Source: Cherax quadricarinatus
Lineage: Eukaryota > Arthropoda > Malacostraca > Decapoda > Parastacidae
NCBI RefSeq assembly: GCF_038502225.1
Contig: NC_091298.1
Location: 38,651,011 to 38,715,010, forward strand
Length of the DNA stretch: 64,000 bases
Reading direction: 5' to 3'
Shown here: one piece after another, positions 9,680-20,462 of the stretch
Layout of the letters: each line of letters opens with the position of its first letter
How positions within the stretch are numbered: the stretch's first letter is position 1
Made by a program: the position numbers and the translations under genes
The notes under the pieces: model-generated
What the model was told of the DNA's origin: nothing
Seen by the model: only the letters and a program-made list of their open reading frames with translations
Databases searched by the model: none

Positions 9680-11196
9680 TCAAGTCATTTAAAAATAAAT
9701 CAGGGACTCTGTCTCAAGTCCCCCATTATTGTACAAGCGAGCAGCTCATGTCCTTTCGCCTGCTTCTTCATTACTCATTAACAAATCACTAGAAACTAGC
9801 ACTTTCCCAACACTACTCAAGACAACAAGGGCTACACCAATACACAGAGGTGGTGATCCCACAGATGAAAATAACTACAGGCTAATATCAAACTTACCGT
9901 TGCCGTCCAAAATCTTCGAGAAACTCGTGCACAAGAGATTATATTCATTTATAACAGCACAAGGTATCCTCAACCCTTGCCAGTTTGGCTTCAGGAAAAG
10001 CAAAAGCACAAACGACACAATTGTAAAAATGTTACACCTGCTTTACACAGCACTGGAAGAAAATGAATATCCATCCATTAGGGCTCTTTATCGATCTAAG
10101 GAAAGCTTTTGACACAGTAGACCACGGCATCTTACAGTAGATCACGGCATCCTACTCCACAAACTTTACCAATTTGGTATAAGAGGCCATGCACTTACAT
10201 ATATCAAATCCTACCTTACTAACAGGTATCTGTACGTCTCTTTTAAGGACACAACCTCATCAACAAGACACTTGATACCGGAGCGCCAAAGGGAATTGCC
10301 CTTGGTCCGTTGCTCTTCCTCTTATACATCAATGATCTTCCCAACGTATCACAATACCTGAAACCTATTCTCTTTGCTAGCAACACGACTTACGTCATCT
10401 CCCACCCTAATCTTGCCTCACTCAACACCATTGTTAACGAAGAGCTACTACAAATATCAACCTGGATGACTACTAATAAACTTACACTCAGTACTGACAA
10501 AACCTTCTATATTATGTTTGGTAACAGAGCAGATGTTGCACAACTGAATATTTTCACTGACAACACTGTTATTGCTAAACATAATGAGGGCAAATTCCTG
10601 GGCCTACACCTCAACAGCAACCTGAAATTCAGCACCCATATTATCCAACACACAAAAAAAATATCCAAAACGGTTGGGATCCTCTCTACCTTACTACATA
10701 CCACAATCAGCCCTACTCACACTATACTGTTCATTCTTCTATCCCTATCTCCCCTATGCTATTTGCACCTGAGGATCAACAGCAGCAACCCACCTCAAGC
10801 CAATAATAATCGAACAAAAAGCCGCAGCAAGAATTATCACGCAATCCAATACTAGGCCTCCCCCCCACTCTTCAAAGGCATAGACTTATTGTACAGAACA
10901 TTCACACCTACTACTGTGCAACCTACATTTACAGAACCATGAATTCCAATATTAACCCTGAACTAAAACACTTTCTTGATAGTTGTGACGGGACCCATAG
11001 ACACAATACCAGACACAAAAATCTCTGTGACATTCCCCGTGTCTGGTTAAATCTATACGAAAATTCAGTGTACATAAAAGGGCCAAAAATCTGGAACTCA
11101 CTGCATGAAAACTCTAGAACTGCAGACTCAACCACTGTTTTCAAAACTACTGTTAAAAAACATCTTATCTCCCTAACATCCCCCACCATCAGTTAA
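9680..11196 (+). pseudogene. LINE-J ORF2 reverse transcriptase and C-terminus, catalytic box lost
   Basis: RT motifs in order: TTRATPIHRGGDPTDENNYR, LPLPSKIFEKLVHKRL, GILNPCQFGFRKSKSTND (9729-10112), IDLRKAFDTVDHGIL (about 10090-10130), LFLLYINDLPNV then LFASNTTYVISHPN (10310 on). The end reads TRHKNLCDIPRVWLNLYE and GPKIWNSLHENS (10939-11196). The catalytic FADD seen in the sister copy is FASN here, so both aspartates are gone. A 20-bp tandem duplication at 10115-10154 also breaks the frame. The copy cannot be active. Confidence 0.75.
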
Positions 11197-11681
11197 CTAT
11201 ATGAAAACCACCCATTCTCTTATTCGTATCACGCACACATCCAAAACAAAATAGACTTACTCTCGATATCTGTGATTTTCCTTTAATTTACACTTACACT
11301 CACCATAATGACTGTAAACATACAATTCCTAATATAGCTATCGCCTAATAAATCTTAAGTTAGCCCTAAGTATGCCTACGAAACTTTCCCAATATAGGAG
11401 CTTTAATAGAAATAATGTATCATGCTAAGACTTATCATCCCCATCACTAAATTTACTAATCGTAATTTTGTTATTTGTTTTATACTACCTCATTATTATA
11501 AATCTAATTAATTACTTCACTTACCTAGTATGCAAATAGATATATTAAAATGTACTGCTCTATAACCTGTATGAATTAGGATTAGTCTGCCTAAAATGCG
11601 TAGGCATGCAAGAGGCCACCCTTGAAATTAAAATTTTAAAATATGTACTCCACACATTGTAGGCTCTGCACGGAAATAAAC

Positions 11682-11682
<1 letters not shown>

Positions 11683-11749
<67 letters not shown>
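11683..11749 (+). repeat. (TTA)n tail
   Basis: About 22 perfect TTA units follow GGAAATAAACA at the 3' end of LINE-J copy 2. Confidence 0.9.
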
Positions 11750-12673
11750 GATACTCCTTCACATCTTTCATTTATTATTTGCTTCTCAAGTGTTATTACA
11801 TAGTGTTCCTGTTGTTAGTGTCCTTACCTTGAAGTTGTCACAATTTGTGCCTAGAAATAATTTATACTCCAATTATCCATATTCACTCGTTCCAAGACTT
11901 GATTGTGTTTTACTATTGCCTACTCAACTCGCTATATTGCATTTTACCAATATTCATGCCATTGTCGTAGAGTACAGCGCCAATTCCTCTCATTCCAAAT
12001 TTTCAGGACCTTGCTTAATTGCAATTTATTAATTTTTTATTGTGTGGAATTTGTTTTCTTCATTGATATTACTTTCATACCTTTTTATGCATTGATCTGT
12101 GTTGCATAATACTTTTATAACAGTGGTGTGCATCTATATATTGCATTAGTGATTTCTGTAATTTTTGTACCGCCAATTACTTTGATAATATTTTTGTCAC
12201 TGCACTTCTGCAAGTGAATTATTTTTGCATTCCAAATTGCAATTGCCAGCGTCTGGAACCTTTTGCTGCGTGCTAACCAAGTCTGCAATATAGTTCAGTG
12301 TTTTCTGTAATTATATACCATTTGTTTGTGTACGTAAATTTTTGCCGAATTTTGCTACCATAGTCTTACAGTCAGTCGTTATACATTTTACAGTTGCTAA
12401 CTACCTCTGCATTGTTTCATAATGTCGGTGAACCATTTGGGAAATTTCTGTTATACATTCAATTACATAAGTTTTCTTTATCATCGATTCTCGGAATGTA
12501 TCTGTTTTTGTCATATTTCCAAAATTATTTTATCAAATAAGCAGTTTATCATGTAACATCGAGCTGTGTTCTCTCTGACTCCGTGCTAAGTTATAGCAAA
12601 TTGCACACCATTTTCAGCTCTTGTACTCTTTACCTCTTTCGTGACCTCTTAAACTTCATTCAACTCTTATGCC
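11750..12673. other. Unassigned sequence, possible Gypsy 5' flank
   Basis: A/T-rich sequence without coding motifs. It precedes a gag-like ATG at 12674 and might include an LTR or leader of the Gypsy element, but I found no matching repeat on the other side to confirm an LTR. Confidence 0.3.
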
Positions 12674-13533
12674 ATGGCTAACACACGCAGTGCTCGCAAC
12701 TCTATTTCAGGTCAAGTCAGCGCTAGTAATAACTCTGAAAGTGCGCCCAATCGTACTTGAAGTGAAACGCTTCCTTCGGTTAGACAGATCATAGCTCATA
12801 TAACATCCACGAATGCTCCTACTGGCCGTTCCTATCCAGGAATTCCCTAGACCTAGGATGGCTGATGCTGTTCACTCCTTCGTAGGCCTAGCCAGCTTCT
12901 ACCGCACCTTCATAGCCAGATTTTCCACCATAGCTACACCTTTGACTTGACTTCTCAAGAACCATGTGCCCTTTGAGTGGACTTGCGAACACGAAAGAGC
13001 CTTTGTTTCACTTAAGAACACGTTAACATCAGCTCCAGGTCTCAGACTTCCTGATTTCACGAAAGAGTTTACCTTGATAACTGATGCCAGCGAAGTTGGC
13101 ATTGGCGCAGTCTTGTCGCAAGAGTCCAATGGTAAGTAACAGCCAATAGCTTATGCTAGTCGTGTTCTTACAAAAGCTGAAGTCATTTACTCAGTGACAC
13201 AACTAGAAGCCTTAGCCATTGTATGTGCTTTTAGTCATTTCCAAGATATTATTAATCAGCCACCTATCAAGATTTACACAGACCACTTGCCTCTGTTGTC
13301 TCTCTTTGCAAATAAGAATCTCTCAGGAAAGCATGCTCGGTGATCTCTCACTTTCAATGACTACAACCCAAAAATCTATGTTCTGGTTAAGCAAAATATC
13401 GTTGTTGATGCCTTGTTTTGGCATATAGCTTTTGTTAGTGCAAATAACCCATTCTCCTTTGAGGATCTAGAGAGAGCCCAAAGGCAGGACCCAGTGTGGT
13501 CACCAGTCCTTAGATTTCTGACCAAGGAGGCTG

Positions 13534-13735
13534 GAAATAAATGGTATAAAATACCGACACAATGGAAATATAAACACATATGCAGTATAATGTGATCCTT
13601 TATTGACTACGTTTCGCCCACACAGTGGGCTTTTTCAAGTCACAAACAGAGCTTATTTCTTGGGTAGCATTGAAAATTGGGTTGGTCAAATGTTTGTTAG
13701 TGGGATGAATTGTAAAGGACCTGCCTAGTATGGGC
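13534..13735 (-). mobile_element. PLE family B 3' end inserted in Gypsy pol, 9-bp target duplication
   Basis: A 202-bp segment carries, on the minus strand, a PLE 3' UTR, GACTTGAAAAAGCCCAC, hairpin, GGGCGAAACGTAGTC and the terminus ending CCATTTATTTCC. The same terminus occurs in the unit at 15737-15946. AGGAGGCTG occurs at 13525-13533 and 13736-13744. Removing the insert and one repeat copy rejoins the Gypsy reading between RNase H and the integrase zinc domain. It is a 5'-truncated PLE insertion. Confidence 0.65.
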
Positions 13736-14071
13736 AGGAGGCTGCTGGCCTGCAGGTAAACCTGGCGGATCATGGCAGAACTGTACACCAGTTGGTGACA
13801 CCAGAATCCATAGTACCAGCAACTCTGAAGTTGATTCACAAGGTCCCAGGAGAAGCGCACCCGGGTAAAGACCACAGCATCCAACAGGCACGAATAAAAT
13901 ACTTCTGGCCTAAGATGGCAGCGGTAATTGCTAAGTACATGCACAAGTGTGTCGTTTGTCTCCAGCACAAAGGTACCGTCACTGCTCCTAATCCTATTCT
14001 CAGGTATTCCATTACAAAGGAGCTTTGGGAGAGAACTTCTGTTGACCTGTTGACGAACTTCTCGACCTCGG

Positions 14072-14405
14072 AGAGGGGTAATAAACACCTGCTTGTAATG
14101 GTAGATAACTTGACATGGTACTATGAGCTAGTACGTATCCCTGATAAAACCTCCGAGAATGTTGCAAATGCTTAATGAGAATGTGTTCTTCTCTGTCATA
14201 CTTGCCCACGTGTCCTTCTGTTGGACAATGGGTCAGAGTTCATAAATGCGAAAATTTAATAAATACCTACTTGTAATGGTGGATAACTTGACACAGTACT
14301 GTGAGCTAATAAAACCCGTCAAGACTGTTGCAAATGCTTTCCAAGAACATGTTCTCCATCATACTTGCCCATGTGCCTTGTCGGACAATGGGTTGGAGTT
14401 CATAA
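14072..14405 (+). repeat. Diverged tandem duplication of part of the Gypsy integrase core
   Basis: The segments 14079-14250 and 14257-14405 are related: both contain a TTGTAATGGT...GATAACTTGACA start, a GTTGCAAATGCTT middle, TCATACTTGCCCA and a GGACAATGGGT...GAGTTCATAAAT end. They differ by many substitutions and small gaps. This suggests an old internal duplication or a junction of two related copies. Confidence 0.6.
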
Positions 14406-14640
14406 ATACTACAATGTAGGATGTTTGCTCTAGATTTAACAATCGCCAAGTACCAGTAGCTCCACGCCATCCTGCGAGTAATGGCCTTGCAGAACATACT
14501 AATCGCAAAATCCTAGAGGTGCTTAGAGTTACTATCAGTCCGAGTTGTACCACATGGGATGAGGTCATTCCAGATGTGCAGTGTACCCTAAACTCTTCAC
14601 ACAACATCTCGATTGGCGAGACACCCCAGTAGTCGACCGT

Positions 14641-14966
14641 TTGCTCGGCACTCGACCAAACAAACACGACCTGCCAGAACATGTGCGTCAGTCTTCGCAG
14701 TTGTCGCTCAGTCCAAAACTCCGTTGAACTTTCCTGTAAACTATTTCGTGTTTCTTCGCAATTTTGGGTGTATTTTTTATATTTTTTTATAAATAAGTCA
14801 CCATGGGGCCTATGAAGCTTAGTGATAATAGTCAACCAAAAAGAAACTTGTTTAAAGTGTGTTTGCTCTGATGTAAAAAAACGCCTCCACCTCTCCATAT
14901 AATATGCATCTTATTAATTTCAGCATTTTTATTGTGATTCCAGGTTATCTATCGATATCATCTCAG
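14641..14966. other. Unassigned sequence
   Basis: No confirmed gene. At 14803 an ATG opens GPMKLSDNSQPKRNL, which faintly resembles the basic N-terminus of Tigger/pogo-type transposases, but it stops within about 25 codons and has no DDE domain after it. Confidence 0.25.
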
Positions 14967-15290
14967 TCAACAAGTGATAAATGCAGTGAGATCCAAACTA
15001 CCACGAGCATCAGTCATTGCCCCTATAAATAGCGTCTTGCTTGGAGCACGTCTGGGAAGCGATGCCACTGACACAAACCTCAGGAAGAAAGTGGAAGAAC
15101 TGAGGAGAATGGAACAACGAATAGGCAATCTTGACACCCACGATGCCTTGTGCCTTCTCACAAAGTGCTTGACATATTTCCTAAGATGTGCACCTTCATA
15201 TGATAACCCTATACTGCACGAATATGACAGTATCCTAAGGCAGATTTTTTCCCATACTCAATTATCTATTAAAGAGGATCACAGTTAAAA
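14967..15290 (+). pseudogene. RLE-LINE fragment (RT thumb region)
   Basis: Encodes SVLLGARLGSDATDTNLRKK, RMEQRIGNLDTHDALCLLTK and TYFLRCAPSYDNPILHEYDS. These align with [30 protein letters not shown] and [20 protein letters not shown] in the copy at 56452-58002. Both ends are truncated and there is a deletion before TYFLRC. It is a small relic of the family represented at 43885-46344, 47094-49150 and 56452-58057. Confidence 0.75.
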
Positions 15291-15724
15291 GTTGAAATAT
15301 TCAGATAAACCTTCTTGTTTTTGTTTCCAAGTAGTTTCTTAAAAGCTCATTTTTTAGTTATATTATTTATGTACTTTAGGAGGCCTGATTAGAACTGGGA
15401 CGATGAGATGATGGATGATAAACAGCAAGAGACAGGAGGGTGATAACGAGTTATGTGATGTGATATTCATAAAACAAAGTGAATCAGTTATGTAATCCAA
15501 GTATATTCTCATACCTGATCCACTCTGTTATCTCCACTCTGGCTTTTTTAACCTGTACTCACCTACTGCTCACCTAATTGTGGATCAAGGTTCACCTCCT
15601 GGGTCTCCTATTTATCTTGCAGCTTATCAGACTTACTCCCTCCTAGTCCCGAGGGCTGTGGAGAAATTTTCTCCAGGAGGGGGGTATCAGTCCCCTTCAA
15701 CCCGGAAGGCCCAGCCCTCTCAGA
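15291..15724. other. Unassigned sequence
   Basis: No coding motif. The stretch 15550-15720 is GC-richer, with a CTCACCTACTGCTCACCT segment that looks repeat-derived, but no second copy is present to define it. Confidence 0.3.
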
Positions 15725-15736
15725 AGGGGCAAGCAT

Positions 15737-15946
15737 GGCAATATAAACACAAATGCAGTATAATGTGATCCTTTATTGACTACATTTCGCCCACACAGTG
15801 GGCTTTTTCAAGTCACGAACAGAACAGTTCTGTTTGTGACTTGGAAAAGCCTACTGTGTGGGCGAAACGTAGTCAATAAAGGATCACATTATACTGCATT
15901 TGTGTTTATATTGCCATTGTGTCGGTATTTTATACCATTTATTTCC
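15737..15946. mobile_element. 210-bp inverted PLE-terminus unit, family B, with 12-bp target duplication
   Basis: Left arm (15738-15826) and right arm (15827-15916) are near-perfect reverse complements, each containing the family-B block: a GCCCAC-TGT-GTGGGC type hairpin followed by GAAACGTAGTCAATAAAGG. The right end continues to GTCGGTATTTTATACC and a terminus shared with the insert at 13534. AGGGGCAAGCAT flanks the unit at 15725-15736 and 15947-15958. The design matches the unrelated family-A unit at 7590-7793. There is no coding capacity. Confidence 0.75.
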
Positions 15947-15958
15947 AGGGGCAAGCAT

Positions 15959-16929
15959 CTTGTTTACTGTTTCATCAAGTAACTGATGCCAGATGCAGTA
16001 CGAGCATGTGACATGGTCATGCGACACTTTGCAAGAGACCAGTGTTGCAAGTAGTGTAGTTTAATAAGAGACAATCAATCTCTTACCTTAGCAGGACAAT
16101 TAAGGAAAATCCTGCACCCACTTTATTAATCCATATTAAATATGTACATTGTTGTGTATGATTAAGACAGCAAGAATCAAGCATTCTGCATTGCTTCATA
16201 GTGAAAATTTGGCAATGAGGGGAAATGTGCTATGTTAGCTTTTCCTTTATGTTCTAGAGGCCAGCGAAGGGCGGCGAAAAGCATCTTAGTTAGATTGCTT
16301 TTGACCCTGCTGAGGGACACATTGACGCCAGGATAACGAACAAAGAACACTGATCCGTGCATTTTCGTGCATAAAAGTATCTCAAAGAACACATCAAAAC
16401 ACTTACAAAGAAGTGTGATCAGCTTCTATAGTGTTAAGATTGTGGAACATAGTGTACCATTGTGCTTATTCGTAGACTGTGGAAGACATGGACATCCAAG
16501 GACACCTCAGCTTCTATCAAGTCACCGATACCTGTCGAGAAGGGTGTAAACAACACCATAGCTCATGCTACAAGAGCAGGGTAGGTGTCAAACTATCTTG
16601 TCATACAGGGGACTGGGCAATTCCTGTATCACAAGGGGTTTGAAATCATCCTATAGTCGGCAGTGAGGTGCGGACTTTTGAGTCCACACGCGTGAGTATA
16701 GGATTCAATGGATCCAGTCAGTATTCAGTAATGAAAACACTGACATAACACCCCCTAGGGGTAATTAAACTTTCACATAATTATTTAATTCTAGCCCTTC
16801 AGGGATAGCAACAACAGCTTCTCAAGACATCACCTGCAGGGACTGCTGTGTAGGCGAAAGCTGTCTTTCAAGCTAAGTCCCCCTACAGTCCACTATTTAA
16901 TCTTTGACTTAGCTTATAGCATTACCCTC
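15959..16929. other. Unassigned sequence
   Basis: No motif or repeat recognised. Short frames at 16177-16392 and 16367-16549 have no recognisable domain. Confidence 0.3.
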
Positions 16930-17960
16930 AATAAGGGCACTGTCATACATGTTATTAAAACTAGGTATGATCCCTTTCTCTGCTACTTCTTCGTCTAGGT
17001 GATTCTACTCCTTGACCATACTGAGTCTGAAAAATTTCCTGATATCCATGTGGCTTACTCGTGTCTCCCTCATGTACCTATTTCCTGCCTCTCAAACAGT
17101 GTATCCCTGTCTACCCTAGCAATTTCAGTACAATTTTTATTCTTTTGCCATCAAGTACACCTCCTAGGCTCTGTGACTGGCCACGTTTCAGGTCTATCCG
17201 CATTCTCCAGTTTCTTAGCGTTCTTCATCAGTGTGAGTTATATGATGGTGCTCCATACCACAAAACTGTTCTGATATTTATTGTGTAGTGGTCCACGCAT
17301 GAGAATGCATTAGCTACATAGGTTTTTCAGTTGATATACGCCTTCCAGTTGATATACGCATTATGTTCTCTTCGGATCCTTCTTTTATTTATTGTTATTC
17401 CGGCCTGCCCGTCAAGTTTTTGTTCTAGTCTGTAGTGAGGTGCTATATCAAAAAAGTTCCCGCAGTCCAAGAAATGCAATCCTTCCAACTCTCTCTGTCT
17501 TTCATCACGTCTGTTACTTTGTCATATCACTCCAACAGCTTGTAGGACAAGAACTGCCATCTCAAAATCAATGCTGGCTACTTTGTATAACCACTTCTCT
17601 GCAAGTGCTATACAATCTCATTCTTCTCATTTTTCCATTACCTTGCATAGTATTTATGTCAGTGATATTGGTCTGTATGTTAATGTTTCCTTTGTCTTAT
17701 TTCCTGTCTTTCAGAGCTCTGGTAAATATTGACTTGTATATTGTTAATAGTGCTTCGGAAAGTGCTTCTGCTGCCACTTGCAAAATCCATGGTGACACAT
17801 TGTCTGGTCCCGTTGTCGTTGATGTATCCATCTCACTCGAAAGATTTTTCAGTTCTTTCCTCTGTTGAGTTTATGGTCTCCAGTACCTCTTGATGTACCT
17901 TTTCTATTTGACTTTGTTTCTGCTGATAACACCTCTTTAAATCTTTTGCCCAATACCTCA
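16930..17960 (-). pseudogene. Decayed LINE reverse transcriptase (Jockey superfamily)
   Basis: On the minus strand near 17810-17720 the frame reads GPDNVSPWILQVAAEALSEA, the PGPD start of a LINE RT palm. Near 17575-17530 it reads VIQSSQH*F*DGSSCPT, a decayed SQHGFRxGRSC motif. Further down, HEGDTSKPHGYQEIFQ-like sequence (about 17060) resembles a RT tail. Stops and frame changes are frequent and the YADD box could not be found. It differs from the CR1, LINE-J and RTE families here, so it is probably a further old family. Confidence 0.5.
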
Positions 17961-18047
17961 CAGACTTTTGCAATTTCCTGTGAGGTCTGACTGGTGGTTG
18001 TTCTTCTACTCTCGTCTGTTCGTTGCTTTCTCTAGTTCAAGTTCATG

Positions 18048-19316
<1,269 letters not shown>

Positions 19317-20462
19317 GTTAGTTTTGATGTTACTTCCTTGTTTACGAAAGTTCCTGTTGATGATTTATTAAGTTTCTTATCTGAAGAACTCGTTAATTAT
19401 GATTTACCATTACCAGTTCCTACCATCATTAAACTTATTAAACTTTGCATTGTTGATGCAAAATTTGTATTTAATGATAAGTTTTACACTCAGAAATTTG
19501 GTATGGCAATGGGAAATCCTCTTTCACCTGTTCTTAGTAATCTATACATGGAATTTTTTGAGACAAGATTGCTTAACACAATCCTCCCTAATAGAGCAAC
19601 ATGGGTGATATGTTGATGATATTTTATGTCTTATGCCCAAGAATGTAGATATACACCATTTCCTTGGCAAATTAAATAGCTTAGCCCATTCTATAAACTT
19701 TACTGTTGAGTTTAAGGAAAATAACTCATTGCCTTTTCTAGATGTTTTAATTATTAAGGGTAATAATGAATTCAAATTTAAAATTTACAGAAAACCTACA
19801 AATAACTGTTCCTATGTACACTATTATTCTTTCCATCAAGATAAAGTTAAACTTTCTGTTTTCTCATCAATGTTTTTGAGAGCTTTACGTATTTGTAGTC
19901 TAGAGTTCATAGATGAAGAAATATCCAAAATTTATGAAATAGCCAATGATCTGAAATACCCGAGAAATGTAATTGATAAATCATTTAAAATTGCTAGAAA
20001 TACTTTCTACAACCCAAAAAGGGACAACCAACCTTATTCAACTAAAAATATGTTGGTTCTCCTTTACCATGAAAAATTGGTTGATATGTCTTCTCTTCTT
20101 AAGACTTTTAAAATTAAAGTTGTATTTAAAATCTTGATACAGTAAAAAAACTTTTGATAAAGAATTCCCCCCAAAATGTTGACGGATGTGTCTATAAGAT
20201 TCCTTGTAAAATTTGCGATAAAGTTTATTACGGTCAAACTGGTAAAAGTCTCGAACTTAGATTAAAACAACATAAATATAGCAATAGAACTGGACAAGAT
20301 TTCAATGCTCTATTTATTCACGTGAGAGATTTTAACCATCCAGTTGATTTTCAAAAAGTTGAGAAAGTTGTATCAAGCAAGTCCATGGTCGACAGGAATA
20401 TAATTGAATCTTGTTTCATAAAAAGCAGTTTTGAAAATAATATGAATATTTCCTTAGGTTTA
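19317..20462 (+). pseudogene. PLE family C, right copy: RT palm (YVDD) and GIY-YIG, split by a CR1
   Basis: Starts inside RT at SFDVTSLFTKVPVDDLLSFL, then KFVFNDKFYTQKFGMAMGNP with the PLE motif GMAMGNPLSPVLSNLYMEFF. A one-base shift near 19605 precedes the catalytic YVDDILCLMP (about 19611). The thumb follows: ENNSLPFLDVLIIKGNNEFK, KIYRKPTNNCSYVHYYSFHQ and FSSMFLRALRICSLEFIDEE (19633-20145). After a second shift comes GIY-YIG: CVYKIPCKICDKVYYGQTGK and RLKQHKYSNRTGQDFNALF, with the C-x2-C pair. The last codons and 3' UTR lie beyond the CR1 insertion, from 23433. This is the most complete PLE in the window, but it is inactive. Confidence 0.85.

Larger units (their letters stand above)
6124..11750 (+). 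mobile_element. LINE-J copy 2: long copy with ORF1, ORF2 and (TTA)n tail
   Basis: A plus-strand element running from an ORF1 coiled-coil segment (about 6130) through an ORF1 nucleic-acid-binding domain (to 7131), an A/T-rich spacer, ORF2 endonuclease (from 8259), RT (about 9700-10700), C-terminal tail (to 11196), 3' UTR and a (TTA)n tail of about 67 bp (11683-11749). It is head to head with the truncated copy at 4636-6118 and has been hit by at least two later insertions (6426-6680 and 7590-7793). Many frameshifts and stops show it is old. Confidence 0.7.
12674..14640 (+). pseudogene. Ty3/Gypsy retrotransposon remnant: gag start, RT end/RNase H, integrase
   Basis: A short gag-like opening (MANTRSARNSIS at 12674) runs straight into the end of RT, so most of gag-pol is deleted. 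From 12858 the frame reads ADAVHSFVGLASFYRTFIA, then RNase H motifs LITDASEVGIGAVLSQ, QPIAYASRVLTKAEVIYS and IYTDHLPLLSLF. Integrase follows a PLE insertion: IHKVPGEAHPGKDHSIQQAR and MHKCVVCLQHKG form the H-H-C-C zinc-binding domain, then ERTSVDLLTNFS opens the catalytic core. In-frame stops occur near 12948, 13138 and 13342. Part of the core is duplicated. This is an inactive genomic fossil. Confidence 0.8.

Noticed and set aside
14803..14880. Possible Tigger-type transposase N-terminus
   Set aside because: Only about 20 codons with a weak resemblance, no DDE domain and no matching inverted ends nearby.
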